This document shows, one piece after another, positions 1-7,740 of a DNA stretch of 64,000 nt. The notes beneath the pieces are model-generated. The model was not told the origin of the DNA. It saw only the letters and a program-made list of their open reading frames with translations, and ran no database searches. The position numbers and the translations under genes are program-made. Every line of letters begins with the position of its first letter. Within the stretch, counting starts at the first letter, position 1. The stretch is from Bog-473 sp036489775 (GTDB taxonomy: Bacteria; Actinomycetota; Acidimicrobiia; Acidimicrobiales; RAAP-2): positions 1-64,000 of the forward strand of contig DASXFC010000064.1 in assembly GCA_036489775.1 (NCBI GenBank), given 5' to 3'.

Positions 1-48
1 TAGTGCCTCGATCTGTGCTTCGAGCTGCTCGCGGGTTGTCTCCGACAT
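1..48 (-). CDS. N-terminal fragment of an unidentified protein, cut by the window edge
   Basis: Sixteen codons are visible on the minus strand from an ATG at 48, reading MSETTREQLEAQIEAL before the window ends. The residues are charged and would form an amphipathic helix. Upstream, about 85 bases separate this start from the truncated SDR that reads away from it. The family cannot be named from so little. Confidence 0.4.
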   Translation of the reverse strand, partial: MSETTREQLEAQIEAL

Positions 49-133
49 GCCTGAAATTCAAGCAACATTGATGTCACTTCGCGAATCGCGAGGTCAGGCC
101 CCCTTTTCAGGACGCAGGAGGCCGGGGACGTGA

Positions 134-724
134 ATGGTTACTTTTATTCGGACCGACGTCGCCGATCCAACCTCGGTCGAAGCGATGGTGGCCGAGACGG
201 TCGAGGCCTTTGGTGGCCTACATATCATTCACAACAATGCCTATTGGGCACCTCTCAATCGCAACGTGGTGGAAACCTCGCTCGAGGAATGGGACCGGAC
301 CATTGCCGTCACGCTCACCGGGGTGTTCCTGGGCTGCAAGTTCGCCATCCCGGCCATATTGGCCAGCGGTGGAGGTGCGATCGTCAACACGGCGTCCACT
401 GCTGGGTTGGTCGTCTCGCCCCGGTTCGCGGCTTACATGGCGGCCAAGGGCGGCGTCCTGTCCCTGACCCGCTCCATAGCCTTTGATTTCGGACCACAGG
501 GCATCCGGTGCAATGCAGTCTGTCCCGGCTTCACCCGCACCGCCGCCACTGCTCCAGTCCTGGCCGATGAAGAGCGACGCGAATTTTCGATGGAACGAAT
601 TGTGCTCGGGCGCATGGGCGAGCCGGCCGACATCGCCGAGGCCGTTCTGTACATGGCCAGCGAGGATGCGGGCTTCATGACCGGGCAAACGCTCGTTCTC
701 GACGGCGGGCGATCCATTGCCTGA
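134..724 (+). pseudogene. N-terminally truncated SDR-family oxidoreductase
   Basis: The 196-residue product is the C-terminal four fifths of a classical short-chain dehydrogenase/reductase. Visible parts are the acidic segment after beta-3 (RTDVADP), an NNA motif, a Ser in the NTAST stretch, the catalytic YxxxK (YMAAK) and the C-terminal TGQTLVLDGG. The first 45-55 residues, which carry the TGxxxGxG cofactor-binding loop, are absent, and no such sequence lies in any frame between 49 and 133. It could not bind NAD(P) normally, so it is probably a decayed remnant whose 5' end was lost by a deletion or rearrangement near position 130. The remaining frame is intact, so the loss may be recent. Substrate unknown. 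Confidence 0.6.
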
Positions 725-756
725 CTGATCTACGCCCGGTCCTCTAGCCTCGACGC

Positions 757-1080
757 ATGGCTGCTTTGCCCGAACCACGCCTCGCCGATCCCCCAGGGGA
801 GTTCGACACGTACCAACTAGTCCTCTTGGTTCGGCCTCCGGACGCGCCCGAAATCGACGAAGCCACGGCCGTACTGGTCCAGCGGCAGCATCTGGGCCAC
901 CTGGCCAATATGCGGGACCAAGGGCACGTCGTCACCTCTGGACCACTCCTCGGACCATCCGACGAACGGCTCCGTGGCATCTCGATTTACCGGGCTGGCT
1001 CAATCGAAGAGGCGCGCCGCCTGGCCGAGTCGGATCCCGCCGTCCAGGCCGGTCGGCTCGCCGTCGAAGTCATGACCTGA
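757..1080 (+). CDS. YCII-related domain protein
   Basis: This is a 107-residue dimeric alpha/beta-barrel protein of the YCII-related family, judged from the pattern RQHLGHL..MRDQG...SGPLLG, then a central SIEEARRLAESDPAVQAGR block and a short C-terminal strand. The His in the first helix and the Asp of the SDP motif are the conserved polar pair of the family. Family roles are poorly defined; some members are small enzymes or peroxidase-like. No Shine-Dalgarno sequence is clear before the ATG at 757. It lies 32 bases after the truncated SDR and is convergent with thrS. Confidence 0.7.
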   Translation: MAALPEPRLADPPGEFDTYQLVLLVRPPDAPEIDEATAVLVQRQHLGHLANMRDQGHVVTSGPLLGPSDERLRGISIYRAGSIEEARRLAESDPAVQAGRLAVEVMT

Positions 1081-1137
1081 GTGACACCCAAGGGCGAACT
1101 TCCCACTCCCGATTAGCCGCCACTCCCGGACCACCCA

Positions 1138-2370
1138 TCACGTGCTGAGCTCCAGCTCCCCCCGTCGCTCCCGGGCCACTTGGCTCACCAATCGAACGAA
1201 CCGGTCCCGCGCCATCGACCCCAACTGCTCGCCGCCGCGTAGCCGCACCGCCACCGACCCATCAGCCGCCTCTCGGTCTCCCACCACGACCGCGTACGGC
1301 ACCTTGCGCTGCTGGGCCTGACGGACCCGAGCGCCCAACGTCTCGTCCCGATCATCGAGTTCGACCCGAACATCGGCCACCCGCAAGGCTTCTCGCACAC
1401 CAACCGCGTGGGCATCGACCCCAGCACCCTCCCCCACCGGCAGCACGACCACCTGCACCGGTGACAGCCATACCGGGAGCGCGCCGTTGTGCACCTCCAA
1501 CAAGTGCGCCACCATCCGCTCCATGGTCGAGACGATGGAGCGGTGCACCATGACCGGGCGCTCCTTCACCTCGCCGTGCCGGAACCACAGGTCGAAACGC
1601 TCCGGCAGGTAGAAGTCCACCTGAATAGTGGACAGGGTCTCCTCGCGGCCCTGGGGGTCGCTCACCTGCAGGTCGATCTTCGGACCGTAGAAGGCGGCCT
1701 CTCCCTCGGCCTCGGTGAAGGCCAACTCACGACCCACCAACGCGGCACGGATCATGGCCTCGCCGCGCTCCCACATCCCCTCGTCGTCGACGTACTTGTC
1801 ACCTCTGCCATGGCGCGACAAGCGCAAGGAGGGCAAAGGGATGCCCAAGGCTGCATAGGCCTGGGCCACCAGATCGAGCATCAATCCGATCTCGGACTCG
1901 ACGTCGGACTCGGCGCAGAACACGTGACCGTCGTTCAACGTCATCTGCCGGGTCCTCGACAACCCCCCGACCACACCCGAACGCTCGAAGCGGAACATGG
2001 TGCCCAGCTCGGCCAGCCGGAACGGCAGGTCGCGGACGCCTCGCGGCTCGGCCTCGTAGACCAAGATGTGATGCGGGCAGTTCATCGGCCGCAGCACCAC
2101 CTGTTCGGACCCCACGTCCATCGGCGGGTACATCTCGTCGCGGTAGTGGGCCCAGTGCCCGGAACGCTCGTAGAGCTCGCGCTTGGCCATCTCGGGGGTG
2201 TAGACGTGCTGATAGCCGTGACGGCGCTCCAGCTCCACAATGAAGCGTTCGATCTCGCCCCGCACCGCCGCACCGGCCGGGAGCCACAAGGGCAAACCGG
2301 ACCCACAGGCCTCATCGGTGGCGAAGATCCCCAATTGCCGACCCAGTCGGCGATGATCGGGAACATCCAT
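1138..2370 (-). CDS. thrS: Threonyl-tRNA synthetase, short form without TGS and editing domains
   Basis: The protein charges tRNA-Thr with threonine in the cytoplasm. The 410 residues begin at DHRRLG, the usual start of the class II catalytic core, so the N-terminal TGS and N2 editing domains of full-length bacterial ThrRS (about 640 residues) are missing. Zinc ligands are all present: Cys98 (PMNCPHH), His149 (NDGHVFC) and His276 (MVHRSI). Motif 2 (FRFERSG) and a divergent motif 3 (STMER where GSLER is usual) are visible, followed by the anticodon-binding domain from about residue 300. The start ATG has a good ribosome site (GAGAGGAG) and matches the domain boundary. A structured leader precedes it. 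It may be the only ThrRS or a second, specialised copy; the window cannot decide. Confidence 0.9.
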   Translation of the reverse strand: MDVPDHRRLGRQLGIFATDEACGSGLPLWLPAGAAVRGEIERFIVELERRHGYQHVYTPEMAKRELYERSGHWAHYRDEMYPPMDVGSEQVVLRPMNCPHHILVYEAEPRGVRDLPFRLAELGTMFRFERSGVVGGLSRTRQMTLNDGHVFCAESDVESEIGLMLDLVAQAYAALGIPLPSLRLSRHGRGDKYVDDEGMWERGEAMIRAALVGRELAFTEAEGEAAFYGPKIDLQVSDPQGREETLSTIQVDFYLPERFDLWFRHGEVKERPVMVHRSIVSTMERMVAHLLEVHNGALPVWLSPVQVVVLPVGEGAGVDAHAVGVREALRVADVRVELDDRDETLGARVRQAQQRKVPYAVVVGDREAADGSVAVRLRGGEQLGSMARDRFVRLVSQVARERRGELELST

Positions 2371-2493
2371 TGTCGGTCTCCTCTCTCAAGGGCCAGAGGC
2401 CAGGAGAGGCGCCGACGCGCTCACCCCGGGCCAACGGCCCGGGGTGGTGTCGCGCGAGTGCTGCTACGCGTCCACGCCGGGCAAACCCGGCGT
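2371..2493 (-). promoter_or_regulatory. Structured thrS leader with three hairpins
   Basis: Reading toward thrS on the minus strand there is first a perfect 8-bp hairpin at 2474-2493 (ACGCCGGG stem, TTTG loop). Next is a perfect 11-bp hairpin at 2422-2446 (CACCCCGGGCC stem, GTT loop). Third, CCTCTC (2404-2409) can pair with GAGAGG (2380-2385), which overlaps the thrS ribosome site. No T-box consensus was found. The arrangement suggests attenuation or ribosome-site masking, but the ligand or signal is not evident. Confidence 0.45.
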
Positions 2494-2520
2494 CATCGTG
2501 ACTGCAACGCGCATCAGCAT
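2464..2520 (-). CDS. Possible 18-residue leader peptide upstream of thrS
   Basis: A short frame reads MLMRVAVTMTPGLPGVDA and stops at TAG inside the thrS leader. Its ATG overlaps the stop of the preceding gene in the string ATGCTGA, so it could be translated by coupling. The first leader hairpin lies within its last codons and the second begins shortly after its stop. It has two Thr codons (residues 8 and 10), fewer than a classical attenuator peptide. It may be fortuitous. Confidence 0.25.
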   Translation of the reverse strand: MLMRVAVTMTPGLPGVDA

Positions 2521-2867
2521 GCCAACGATTCTACAACCGATACGGGGATGAACTTCGCCGCCACCCGTCGGGCCAACGCCTGGCGCTGGCAGCCCGCCGA
2601 GACCGAAGCCCGTTCGAGCAGATTGTCCATGTAGGACCCCAGGGTGACCAGGTCCCGGTCCGAGGAGCGGCCCACGAAGGGCACCGGCTCGGTGTCGACG
2701 TCCATTTCGGCCTCTTCGAGCACGATGGAGCGCACCTCGTAGACGGCCTCGATGGCCTCTTCGATCTCAGCGTCGCTCTCACACAGCCACACTGAAAGGC
2801 CCAGCTCAAGGCTCAAATCGTCGCCCGGGGCAGGGAACGGCCCGAAATCGGCCAATCCCATGATCAT
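2514..2867 (-). CDS. Hypothetical acidic protein
   Basis: The 117-residue product is not recognised. The start chosen is the ATG at 2867 (MIMGLADFG), which has GGAG six bases upstream; the frame is open further upstream without a good ribosome site. The protein is rich in Glu and Asp in its middle (repeated EAIEA.YEVRSIVLEEAEMD), suggesting helices, with a more basic C-terminus (QRQALARRVAAKF). G/C-ending codons dominate as in its neighbours, supporting a real gene. It is divergent from ku and lies directly upstream of thrS in the same direction, so the two may be cotranscribed through the thrS leader. Confidence 0.55.
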   Translation of the reverse strand: MIMGLADFGPFPAPGDDLSLELGLSVWLCESDAEIEEAIEAVYEVRSIVLEEAEMDVDTEPVPFVGRSSDRDLVTLGSYMDNLLERASVSAGCQRQALARRVAAKFIPVSVVESLAC

Positions 2868-2976
2868 GGCGGCTCCGAAATGAACCCCTATGGCTTTCTC
2901 CTCGAGCACGGATCTAGCATGACGGGAGGGTGTCACACAGTGGTGGACCACCCCTGACCTGGGTAAAGGATCCACA

Positions 2977-3930
2977 ATGCCACGGACAATTTGGAAAGGT
3001 GCCCTCAGTTTCGGGCTGGTGAACGTCCCTGTGGGTCTCTATCCAGCGACCTCGGACAAGGCCATTCACTTCAACCAGTTCGAAGAGGGAACGTCGGACC
3101 GCATCCGGTACAAGAAGATCAACGAGCGGACCGGCGAGGAAGTTTCCAATGACCGCATCGTCAAGGGCTTCGACCTGGGCGGCGGAGAATACGTGATCCT
3201 GAGCGACGAAGAGCTCAGCGCGGCCGAGCCGGAGCGCTCCCGTGCCATCGAGATCACCGACTTCGTCGAGCTCGATTCGATCGATCCCGTGTACTACCGA
3301 ACCACCTACTACCTGGCCCCCGAGGGCAAGGGTTCGGACAAGCCCTACGCCCTGCTGCGTAAGGCCATGCTCGAGTCGGGCAAGGTGGCCATCGCCACGC
3401 TGGTGATGCGCAACAAGGAATACCTTGTCGCCATCCGGCCCGAGGACGAGGCCCTGGCCCTCGAGACCATGTACTTCGCCGACGAGGTGCGCTCGCCCGG
3501 CCGCGACCTGCCGGCCCTGCCCGACGGGGCGGACATCTCCGAAAAGGAGATCTCCATGGCCCAGCTGCTCATCGAGTCCATGGAGAGCGAGTGGGACCCC
3601 GAGCAGTTCCACGACACCCACCGCGAGAAGGTCGAGGCATTGGTGGAAACCAAGCGCCAGGGCCAGGAGATCGTCATCGAGGCACCGCCCAAGCCGGCCA
3701 AGGTGATCGACCTCTTCGAGGCGCTAAGCGCCAGCGTGGCCGCCGCGACCGGAAACGCCAAGCCCAAGGCAACGTCCAAGTCGATCAAGAAGGCACCGGC
3801 AGCAGCCAAGAAGACGGCAGCGAAGAAGGCCCCTGCTGCCAAGACCCGCACGGCGGCGACGGCCAAGAAGGCCTCAAAGGCGCCAGCCCGCAAGGTCGCA
3901 GCAAAGACCCCGGCCCGAAAAGCTTCGTAA
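2977..3930 (+). CDS. ku: Bacterial Ku, DNA end-binding protein for non-homologous end joining
   Basis: Ku forms a homodimeric ring on double-strand DNA ends and recruits LigD. The 317-residue protein starts with the typical MPRTIWKGALSFGLVNVPVGLY and carries the conserved KKINERTGEEV, VELDSIDPVYYRTTYYL and EYLVAIRPEDEAL blocks over residues 1-255. The last 65 residues are a low-complexity Lys/Ala/Pro tail (repeated KKAPAAAKK, KKAPAAKT), as in the extended C-terminus of mycobacterial and streptomycete Ku, which binds DNA. No LigD gene lies in this window. The gene stands alone, divergent from the hypothetical gene at 2514. Confidence 0.95.
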   Translation: MPRTIWKGALSFGLVNVPVGLYPATSDKAIHFNQFEEGTSDRIRYKKINERTGEEVSNDRIVKGFDLGGGEYVILSDEELSAAEPERSRAIEITDFVELDSIDPVYYRTTYYLAPEGKGSDKPYALLRKAMLESGKVAIATLVMRNKEYLVAIRPEDEALALETMYFADEVRSPGRDLPALPDGADISEKEISMAQLLIESMESEWDPEQFHDTHREKVEALVETKRQGQEIVIEAPPKPAKVIDLFEALSASVAAATGNAKPKATSKSIKKAPAAAKKTAAKKAPAAKTRTAATAKKASKAPARKVAAKTPARKAS

Positions 3931-4012
3931 ACCCAAATCTCGGCGAAGAGTTACTCGCTCGTCATTGCGCTTACACGCCTCTGACCGTCCTCGACATTAG
4001 TTAAGAACTTCC

Positions 4013-4056
4013 TTGACTATCTCCGGCCTACGGAGAATAGTTAAGGAGATGGTTAA
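4013..4056. promoter_or_regulatory. Inverted repeat over the start of the first ArsR-type gene
   Basis: TTGACTATCTCC (4013-4024) faces GGAGATGGTTAA (4045-4056), an imperfect palindrome (10 of 12) spanning the ribosome site and start codon of the gene. An inner copy of the right arm, GGAGAATAGTTAA, lies at 4032-4044. Both outer arms recur exactly at 53018-53062 before the paralogous gene. TTGACT could also act as a -35 element. This is a likely autoregulatory operator. Confidence 0.6.
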
Positions 4057-4393
4057 CAGTGTGCTCGAGCGCGACCGGGTCTTTCATGCTCTGGCAGACC
4101 CAAGCCGCCGGTCGATGGTGGAGCGCCTGGCCGGCGGTCCGGCATCGGTCAGCCAATTGGCGCAGCCCCTGCCCATGTCACTGGCCGCGGTCATCCAACA
4201 CCTGACGATTCTGGAAGAGGCCGGAATCGTCTCCTCCGAAAAGGTGGGTCGAGTCCGCACGTGCCAGCTCAAGCCCGAAAGGCTGCGCGCCGCCGAAGAC
4301 TGGTTCGCTACGCAACGCAGTCAATGGGAACGCCGCCTCGATCGCCTCGGCGAGGTCCTCGCATCAGAACACCAACCCAAGGAGACATCATGA
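4049..4393 (+). CDS. ArsR-family winged-helix repressor (copy 1)
   Basis: A 114-residue winged helix-turn-helix protein: LADPSRRSMVERL...SVSQLAQPLPMSLAAVIQHLTILEEAGIVSSEKVGRVRTCQL is the ArsR-type fold. No metal-binding Cys cluster is present, so it probably belongs to the non-metal ArsR group that pairs with SRPBCC proteins. The ATG at 4049 was chosen because the paralogue at 53055 starts at the same place; GGAG abuts it. Its stop overlaps the next gene's ATG (ATGA), so the pair is translationally coupled. A near-palindrome covers its start, suggesting self-repression. Confidence 0.85.
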   Translation: MVNSVLERDRVFHALADPSRRSMVERLAGGPASVSQLAQPLPMSLAAVIQHLTILEEAGIVSSEKVGRVRTCQLKPERLRAAEDWFATQRSQWERRLDRLGEVLASEHQPKETS

Positions 4394-4848
4394 GCACTCA
4401 CAGCGTCGTCCACAACCGCTTCACCCTTGAGCGCGAGTACCCGCTCCCAGGCGCCGAAGTGTTCGAGGCCTGGGCGAACCCACGAATCAAGGCTCGCTGG
4501 TTCGCCGGCAACTCGGACAACTACACCATGGATTTCCGACCTGGTGGCCTCGAGCAGAACCGTGTCGTCCTCCCCGACGGGAAGCGCATCACGTGGGAGT
4601 CGCTCTATCGCGAGATTGTTCCGGACCATCGCATCGTCTACACATCGGTGTTGTCAGAAGGCGACACGGTGGCCACGGTGTCGCTCACGACCGTCGAGTT
4701 CATCCACCAGGGCAAAACCACCCGGCTCGTTTTAAACGAGGCCGGCGCCTATCTCGATGGACATGAGCAGCCGGAATGGCGTGAAGAGGGGACGACGAGC
4801 CAGCTCGAGGCACTCGAGCGCCACCTCAACGACCTGGCTCAGGTGTAG
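4390..4848 (+). CDS. AHSA1/SRPBCC domain protein (copy 1)
   Basis: A 152-residue START-like ligand-binding fold of the AHSA1 (Activator of Hsp90 ATPase 1-like) group, shown by FTLEREYPLPGAEVFEAWANP, RWFAG, MDFRPGG, the central TWESLYREIVPDHRIVYT strand pair and the late WREEGTTSQLEALERHL helix. Such proteins bind hydrophobic small molecules or act with ArsR repressors in stress responses; the ligand here is unknown. GGAG lies seven bases before its ATG, which overlaps the stop of the repressor. A close paralogue with the same partner sits at 53420. Confidence 0.85.
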   Translation: MSTHSVVHNRFTLEREYPLPGAEVFEAWANPRIKARWFAGNSDNYTMDFRPGGLEQNRVVLPDGKRITWESLYREIVPDHRIVYTSVLSEGDTVATVSLTTVEFIHQGKTTRLVLNEAGAYLDGHEQPEWREEGTTSQLEALERHLNDLAQV

Positions 4849-4927
4849 TCCACGAGGGCTGGCCGCGCCTGCATGGAGCGATACCGGTCGAGACCGAAGA
4901 GCAGGATCGATCGACCAAGAATCCGAG

Positions 4928-5827
4928 CTACGGATGCAGGAGCCCCGCCAGAGTCGCCATCACTTCACGCACGATGCTGAAGTGCCCGAGCTCGGCGACA
5001 ATGGAAAGGGTGGCGTCGCCGACGAGGCTGGCCGTGTGGCGGGCTTGCTCGACCGGAACGATTGAGTCTTCGCTGCCATGCAAGACCACCACCGGGCACG
5101 CGACAGCGGACACGTCGAAGGTCGTCCAGCCGGCGCCATCGGCGATACGGTCGTCGACATACCCCTGCAGTCCAAACGTGAAGCTCTCCGGCATGCTCTT
5201 GACGAAAATCGGTGCGATGGTCGGATCGGTAAAGAGCGCGATGTCGGCAGCCGGCAGGGCTGGGCCGTCTGAGCCCAGTGCCAGCAACCCGGATCCATCC
5301 GCCCCGATCACCTTCTCGGTCGAGGTGATCGCGGTCGCCCGGTCGGGGGAATTCCAGATGCCAGTAAAGAGGCGGCCCGTGCCGGATGGTCCTGTCATCA
5401 TCGCTCGACCATCGGGCCATGACATATCGGTGAGTGTGCAACAGGCGACCACCGCGTCGACACGTTCGGGATGGAGACTCGCGATGGCCAAGGCGTAGGC
5501 ACCCCCGGTGGAACAACCCACGGTCGCAAAGCGAGCCAGTTCCAAATGCTCTGCCACGGCAATCCCATCGTCGATCCAGTCGACGATGGATCGTCCGGGG
5601 TGTGGAGACGACAGGCCGTACCCCGGCCGGTCGATGCCGACGATCCGAAGTCCATGTTCAGTGGCAGCGGGCGCGTACGCTTCAGGTTCGAACCGGTTGC
5701 CGGGTCCACCATGGCACCAAAGAACCGGGTGCCCATCCGGAGATCCGAACTCGGCGAATCCGACCGTTCGACCGTCTTTCAGGGTCAGCGTCCCCACGGT
5801 CAGGGATACTACGGCGGGAAACCACAC
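4928..5827 (-). CDS. Alpha/beta hydrolase
   Basis: This is an alpha/beta-fold hydrolase of about 299 residues. Visible elements are the oxyanion motif HGGPG, the nucleophile elbow GCSTGG, the acid in HGSEDSIVP and the catalytic His in ELGHFSI near the C-terminus. The frame is open far upstream over the sigma-factor gene, but that part is shadow sequence. Two GTG codons (5827 and 5797) fit the start of the fold (GTLTLKDGRTVGFAEFG) and neither has a strong ribosome site. Substrate unknown: esterase, peptidase and haloalkane-type hydrolases share this fold. It is divergent from the ECF sigma gene. Confidence 0.85.
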   Translation of the reverse strand: MWFPAVVSLTVGTLTLKDGRTVGFAEFGSPDGHPVLWCHGGPGNRFEPEAYAPAATEHGLRIVGIDRPGYGLSSPHPGRSIVDWIDDGIAVAEHLELARFATVGCSTGGAYALAIASLHPERVDAVVACCTLTDMSWPDGRAMMTGPSGTGRLFTGIWNSPDRATAITSTEKVIGADGSGLLALGSDGPALPAADIALFTDPTIAPIFVKSMPESFTFGLQGYVDDRIADGAGWTTFDVSAVACPVVVLHGSEDSIVPVEQARHTASLVGDATLSIVAELGHFSIVREVMATLAGLLHP

Positions 5828-5944
5828 AACGGAGGAGGTCGTCAGCCTTGGGTCGGGGCACCTTTTGCCGGATCGATTCGACCATTCGCGATTGCGTCGA
5901 CGCCCGGAGCAACCTTTTGGCGTCCTCATGCGTGTCAGTGGAAC

Positions 5945-6466
5945 ATGAAGATGCCAAGTCCGCCTCAACCGAGCTTTGAGGAGGTCTATCGGCAGTCCTT
6001 CGCGCGGCTGGTCGGCCAACTGACGCTGGTCACCGGCGACGTGGAGAGCGCTAGTGATGCCGTCCAGGAGGCCATGTACAAGGCCTGGGTTCGCTGGTCG
6101 AAGGTGGCCTCCTACGAAGACCCGGCCGGCTGGATTCGCCGCGTTGCCCTCAATGAGGCGACCAGCTGTTGGCGCAAGATTCGACGCTTGATTCCCGCCG
6201 GTGAAGCGGATCCTCCGGCGGACAGCGACAGTCTCGAGATGGCCCCGGAGACCCTCGACCTGATGGCGGCCATTCGCAGACTTCCGATTCGCCAACGTCA
6301 GGCCCTTGTCCTGTTCTACCTCGCGGATCTTCCAATCAAAGACGTGGCGCAAGAGATGTCGGTTCGCGAAGGAACCGCCAAGTCCCTGTTGAGCCGCGGG
6401 CGGATTTCCCTCTCACAACTCCTGCCCGAGACCGCAAGCAAGGGGGAGGCAGATGCCCGTGCCTGA
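5945..6466 (+). CDS. ECF-type RNA polymerase sigma factor
   Basis: The 173-residue protein has region 2 (SFARLVGQLTLVTGDVESASDAVQEAMYKAWVRW, then WIRRVALNEA) and region 4 (LRRLP-type IRRLPIRQRQALVLFYLADLPIKDVAQEMSVREGTAKSLLSRG), the layout of an extracytoplasmic-function sigma factor. The ATG at 5945 was chosen from where homology begins. Its end overlaps the next gene by 14 bases. That gene encodes a membrane-anchored protein, so the pair may be a sigma factor and its regulator, although no zinc anti-sigma motif is present. Confidence 0.88.
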   Translation: MKMPSPPQPSFEEVYRQSFARLVGQLTLVTGDVESASDAVQEAMYKAWVRWSKVASYEDPAGWIRRVALNEATSCWRKIRRLIPAGEADPPADSDSLEMAPETLDLMAAIRRLPIRQRQALVLFYLADLPIKDVAQEMSVREGTAKSLLSRGRISLSQLLPETASKGEADARA

Positions 6467-7658
6467 TCTGATGGACGATTCTGCGCTGCGCGCCGCGTTC
6501 CGAGCCGCGTCCACGTCGGCCGAGTCAGCGGTCGGGCGCCAACCCGGTCCCGATCTCACGACCTTCCGTCGCACTCGGACACGCCGAACGGCCGCAAAGG
6601 TCGTGCTGGCCACAGTCTGCGCAGTCGGCATCGTCTTAGGCACGCTGACGCAGATCCGATCGGGAACACCCTCTCCGAGCCCAGCCATGCATCCTGTCCT
6701 CGACGTGAACCCGCGGGTGAATCTCGATGTGCTGTCCACCGACTCGCAGGTACGAGTGAACCTGGCCCATGGGTACGTTCAAGGGGCTCAGCACCTCGCT
6801 GCTGGAGGTGCGGGGTCCCCGATTGCTCTGGCTCGGGACGGCTACATCCTAAATTCCCGAGTCGGAGGTCCCTATCAGTCGGTGTCCGACGACCTCCAGC
6901 ACGTGCGGCACACATGGGCCAGCTCGGACGGGCAGTATCCCGCCCCCGCCAGTAATCCAGCCGACATCTGGCTATCGAATCCATACGCCCCTCGGAGCTG
7001 GGCGCAGGAGTACAACGAGTACGGACGCTCGGTTGGCTCGCCGGTTGCTCTCCCCGAAGGTTCGATTGTGCTCGGGCAGATCGGGCAGACCCTCGTCCTC
7101 CAGAGTGCGCCACCGGCGCAAAGCCTCGAACTTTGGAGCATGACCGATCAGCAGCTGATCTCGACGCTGGGCTCCTGGGATCAGGTGGCCACATCGCCGA
7201 ACCTGCTGGCCGTGGCGTCGAGCAACACGTTGCGTATCGCCAGCTCCGATGGCTCGGTGTCGCAGACATTCACCGGGCCTTCGGGTGACTGGGCCACCTC
7301 GATGGCCTTTGCGCCAAACGGGACGGAGCTCGCCGTCGTCTGGGCTCCACGCCCCGGTTCGCCCTATACCTCCTCGCGGCGCACCGTCGACGCCCACAGC
7401 AACCTCGCCCTGATCAACGCCATCACGCGCTCGTCCAGCCTCGTCCCTCGAAGTCAAGGTGCGGTAGGACCCGTGGCCTGGATACCCGACGGAAGCCGCC
7501 TCTTCTTCGGTCAAGCCACCCGCAATGGAACGTCCGTCGGCATCGCCACCATCGCTGTCGGTGGGACTGAGCCGATCCACTTGAAGATCCCCGGCGTCAC
7601 GCTGCCCTTGGATCTCGGTTCGGCCATCGGTTCACTCATTACGTGGACCGCCCCGTAG
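6453..7658 (+). CDS. Single-pass membrane protein with extracytoplasmic beta-propeller-like region, possible sigma-factor partner
   Basis: The 401-residue product has a cytoplasmic N-terminus of about 45 residues rich in Arg and Ala, one membrane segment at about 47-65 (AAKVVLATVCAVGIVLGTL) and a long outer region. The outer region has repeated beta-strand blocks (ILNSRVGG, TLVLQSAPPAQSLELWSMTDQQLISTL, LLAVASSNTLRIASSDGS, MAFAPNGTELAVVW, AWIPDGSRLFFGQ) like a WD40/TolB-type propeller. Its start lies inside the end of the sigma-factor gene, which implies coupling. Anti-sigma function is inferred from this arrangement and topology only; no HxxxCxxC motif is seen. Confidence 0.6.
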   Translation: MPVPDLMDDSALRAAFRAASTSAESAVGRQPGPDLTTFRRTRTRRTAAKVVLATVCAVGIVLGTLTQIRSGTPSPSPAMHPVLDVNPRVNLDVLSTDSQVRVNLAHGYVQGAQHLAAGGAGSPIALARDGYILNSRVGGPYQSVSDDLQHVRHTWASSDGQYPAPASNPADIWLSNPYAPRSWAQEYNEYGRSVGSPVALPEGSIVLGQIGQTLVLQSAPPAQSLELWSMTDQQLISTLGSWDQVATSPNLLAVASSNTLRIASSDGSVSQTFTGPSGDWATSMAFAPNGTELAVVWAPRPGSPYTSSRRTVDAHSNLALINAITRSSSLVPRSQGAVGPVAWIPDGSRLFFGQATRNGTSVGIATIAVGGTEPIHLKIPGVTLPLDLGSAIGSLITWTAP

Positions 7659-7740
7659 GCAAACCCTCTGGATCGCGACCGCCTCTCAGGTGATCCTTAG
7701 CGTCAAGACCAGGCGGGTCGACGGAAGGCGGACGTTGAAA

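Noticed and set aside
2371..2520. T-box riboswitch before thrS
   Set aside because: The T-box consensus and specifier-stem layout were not found in the leader.
1489..2634. Long open frame opposite thrS, rich in His and Gln
   Set aside because: It mirrors the thrS codons on the other strand, has low-complexity composition and no domain, and thrS is certain.
3720..3930. Lys/Ala-rich repeats as a separate repeat array or histone-like gene
   Set aside because: They are in frame with Ku and match the known basic tail of actinobacterial Ku.
5828..6352. N-terminal extension of the alpha/beta hydrolase frame
   Set aside because: The extension is antisense to the ECF sigma gene and is not hydrolase-like; the fold begins after 5827.
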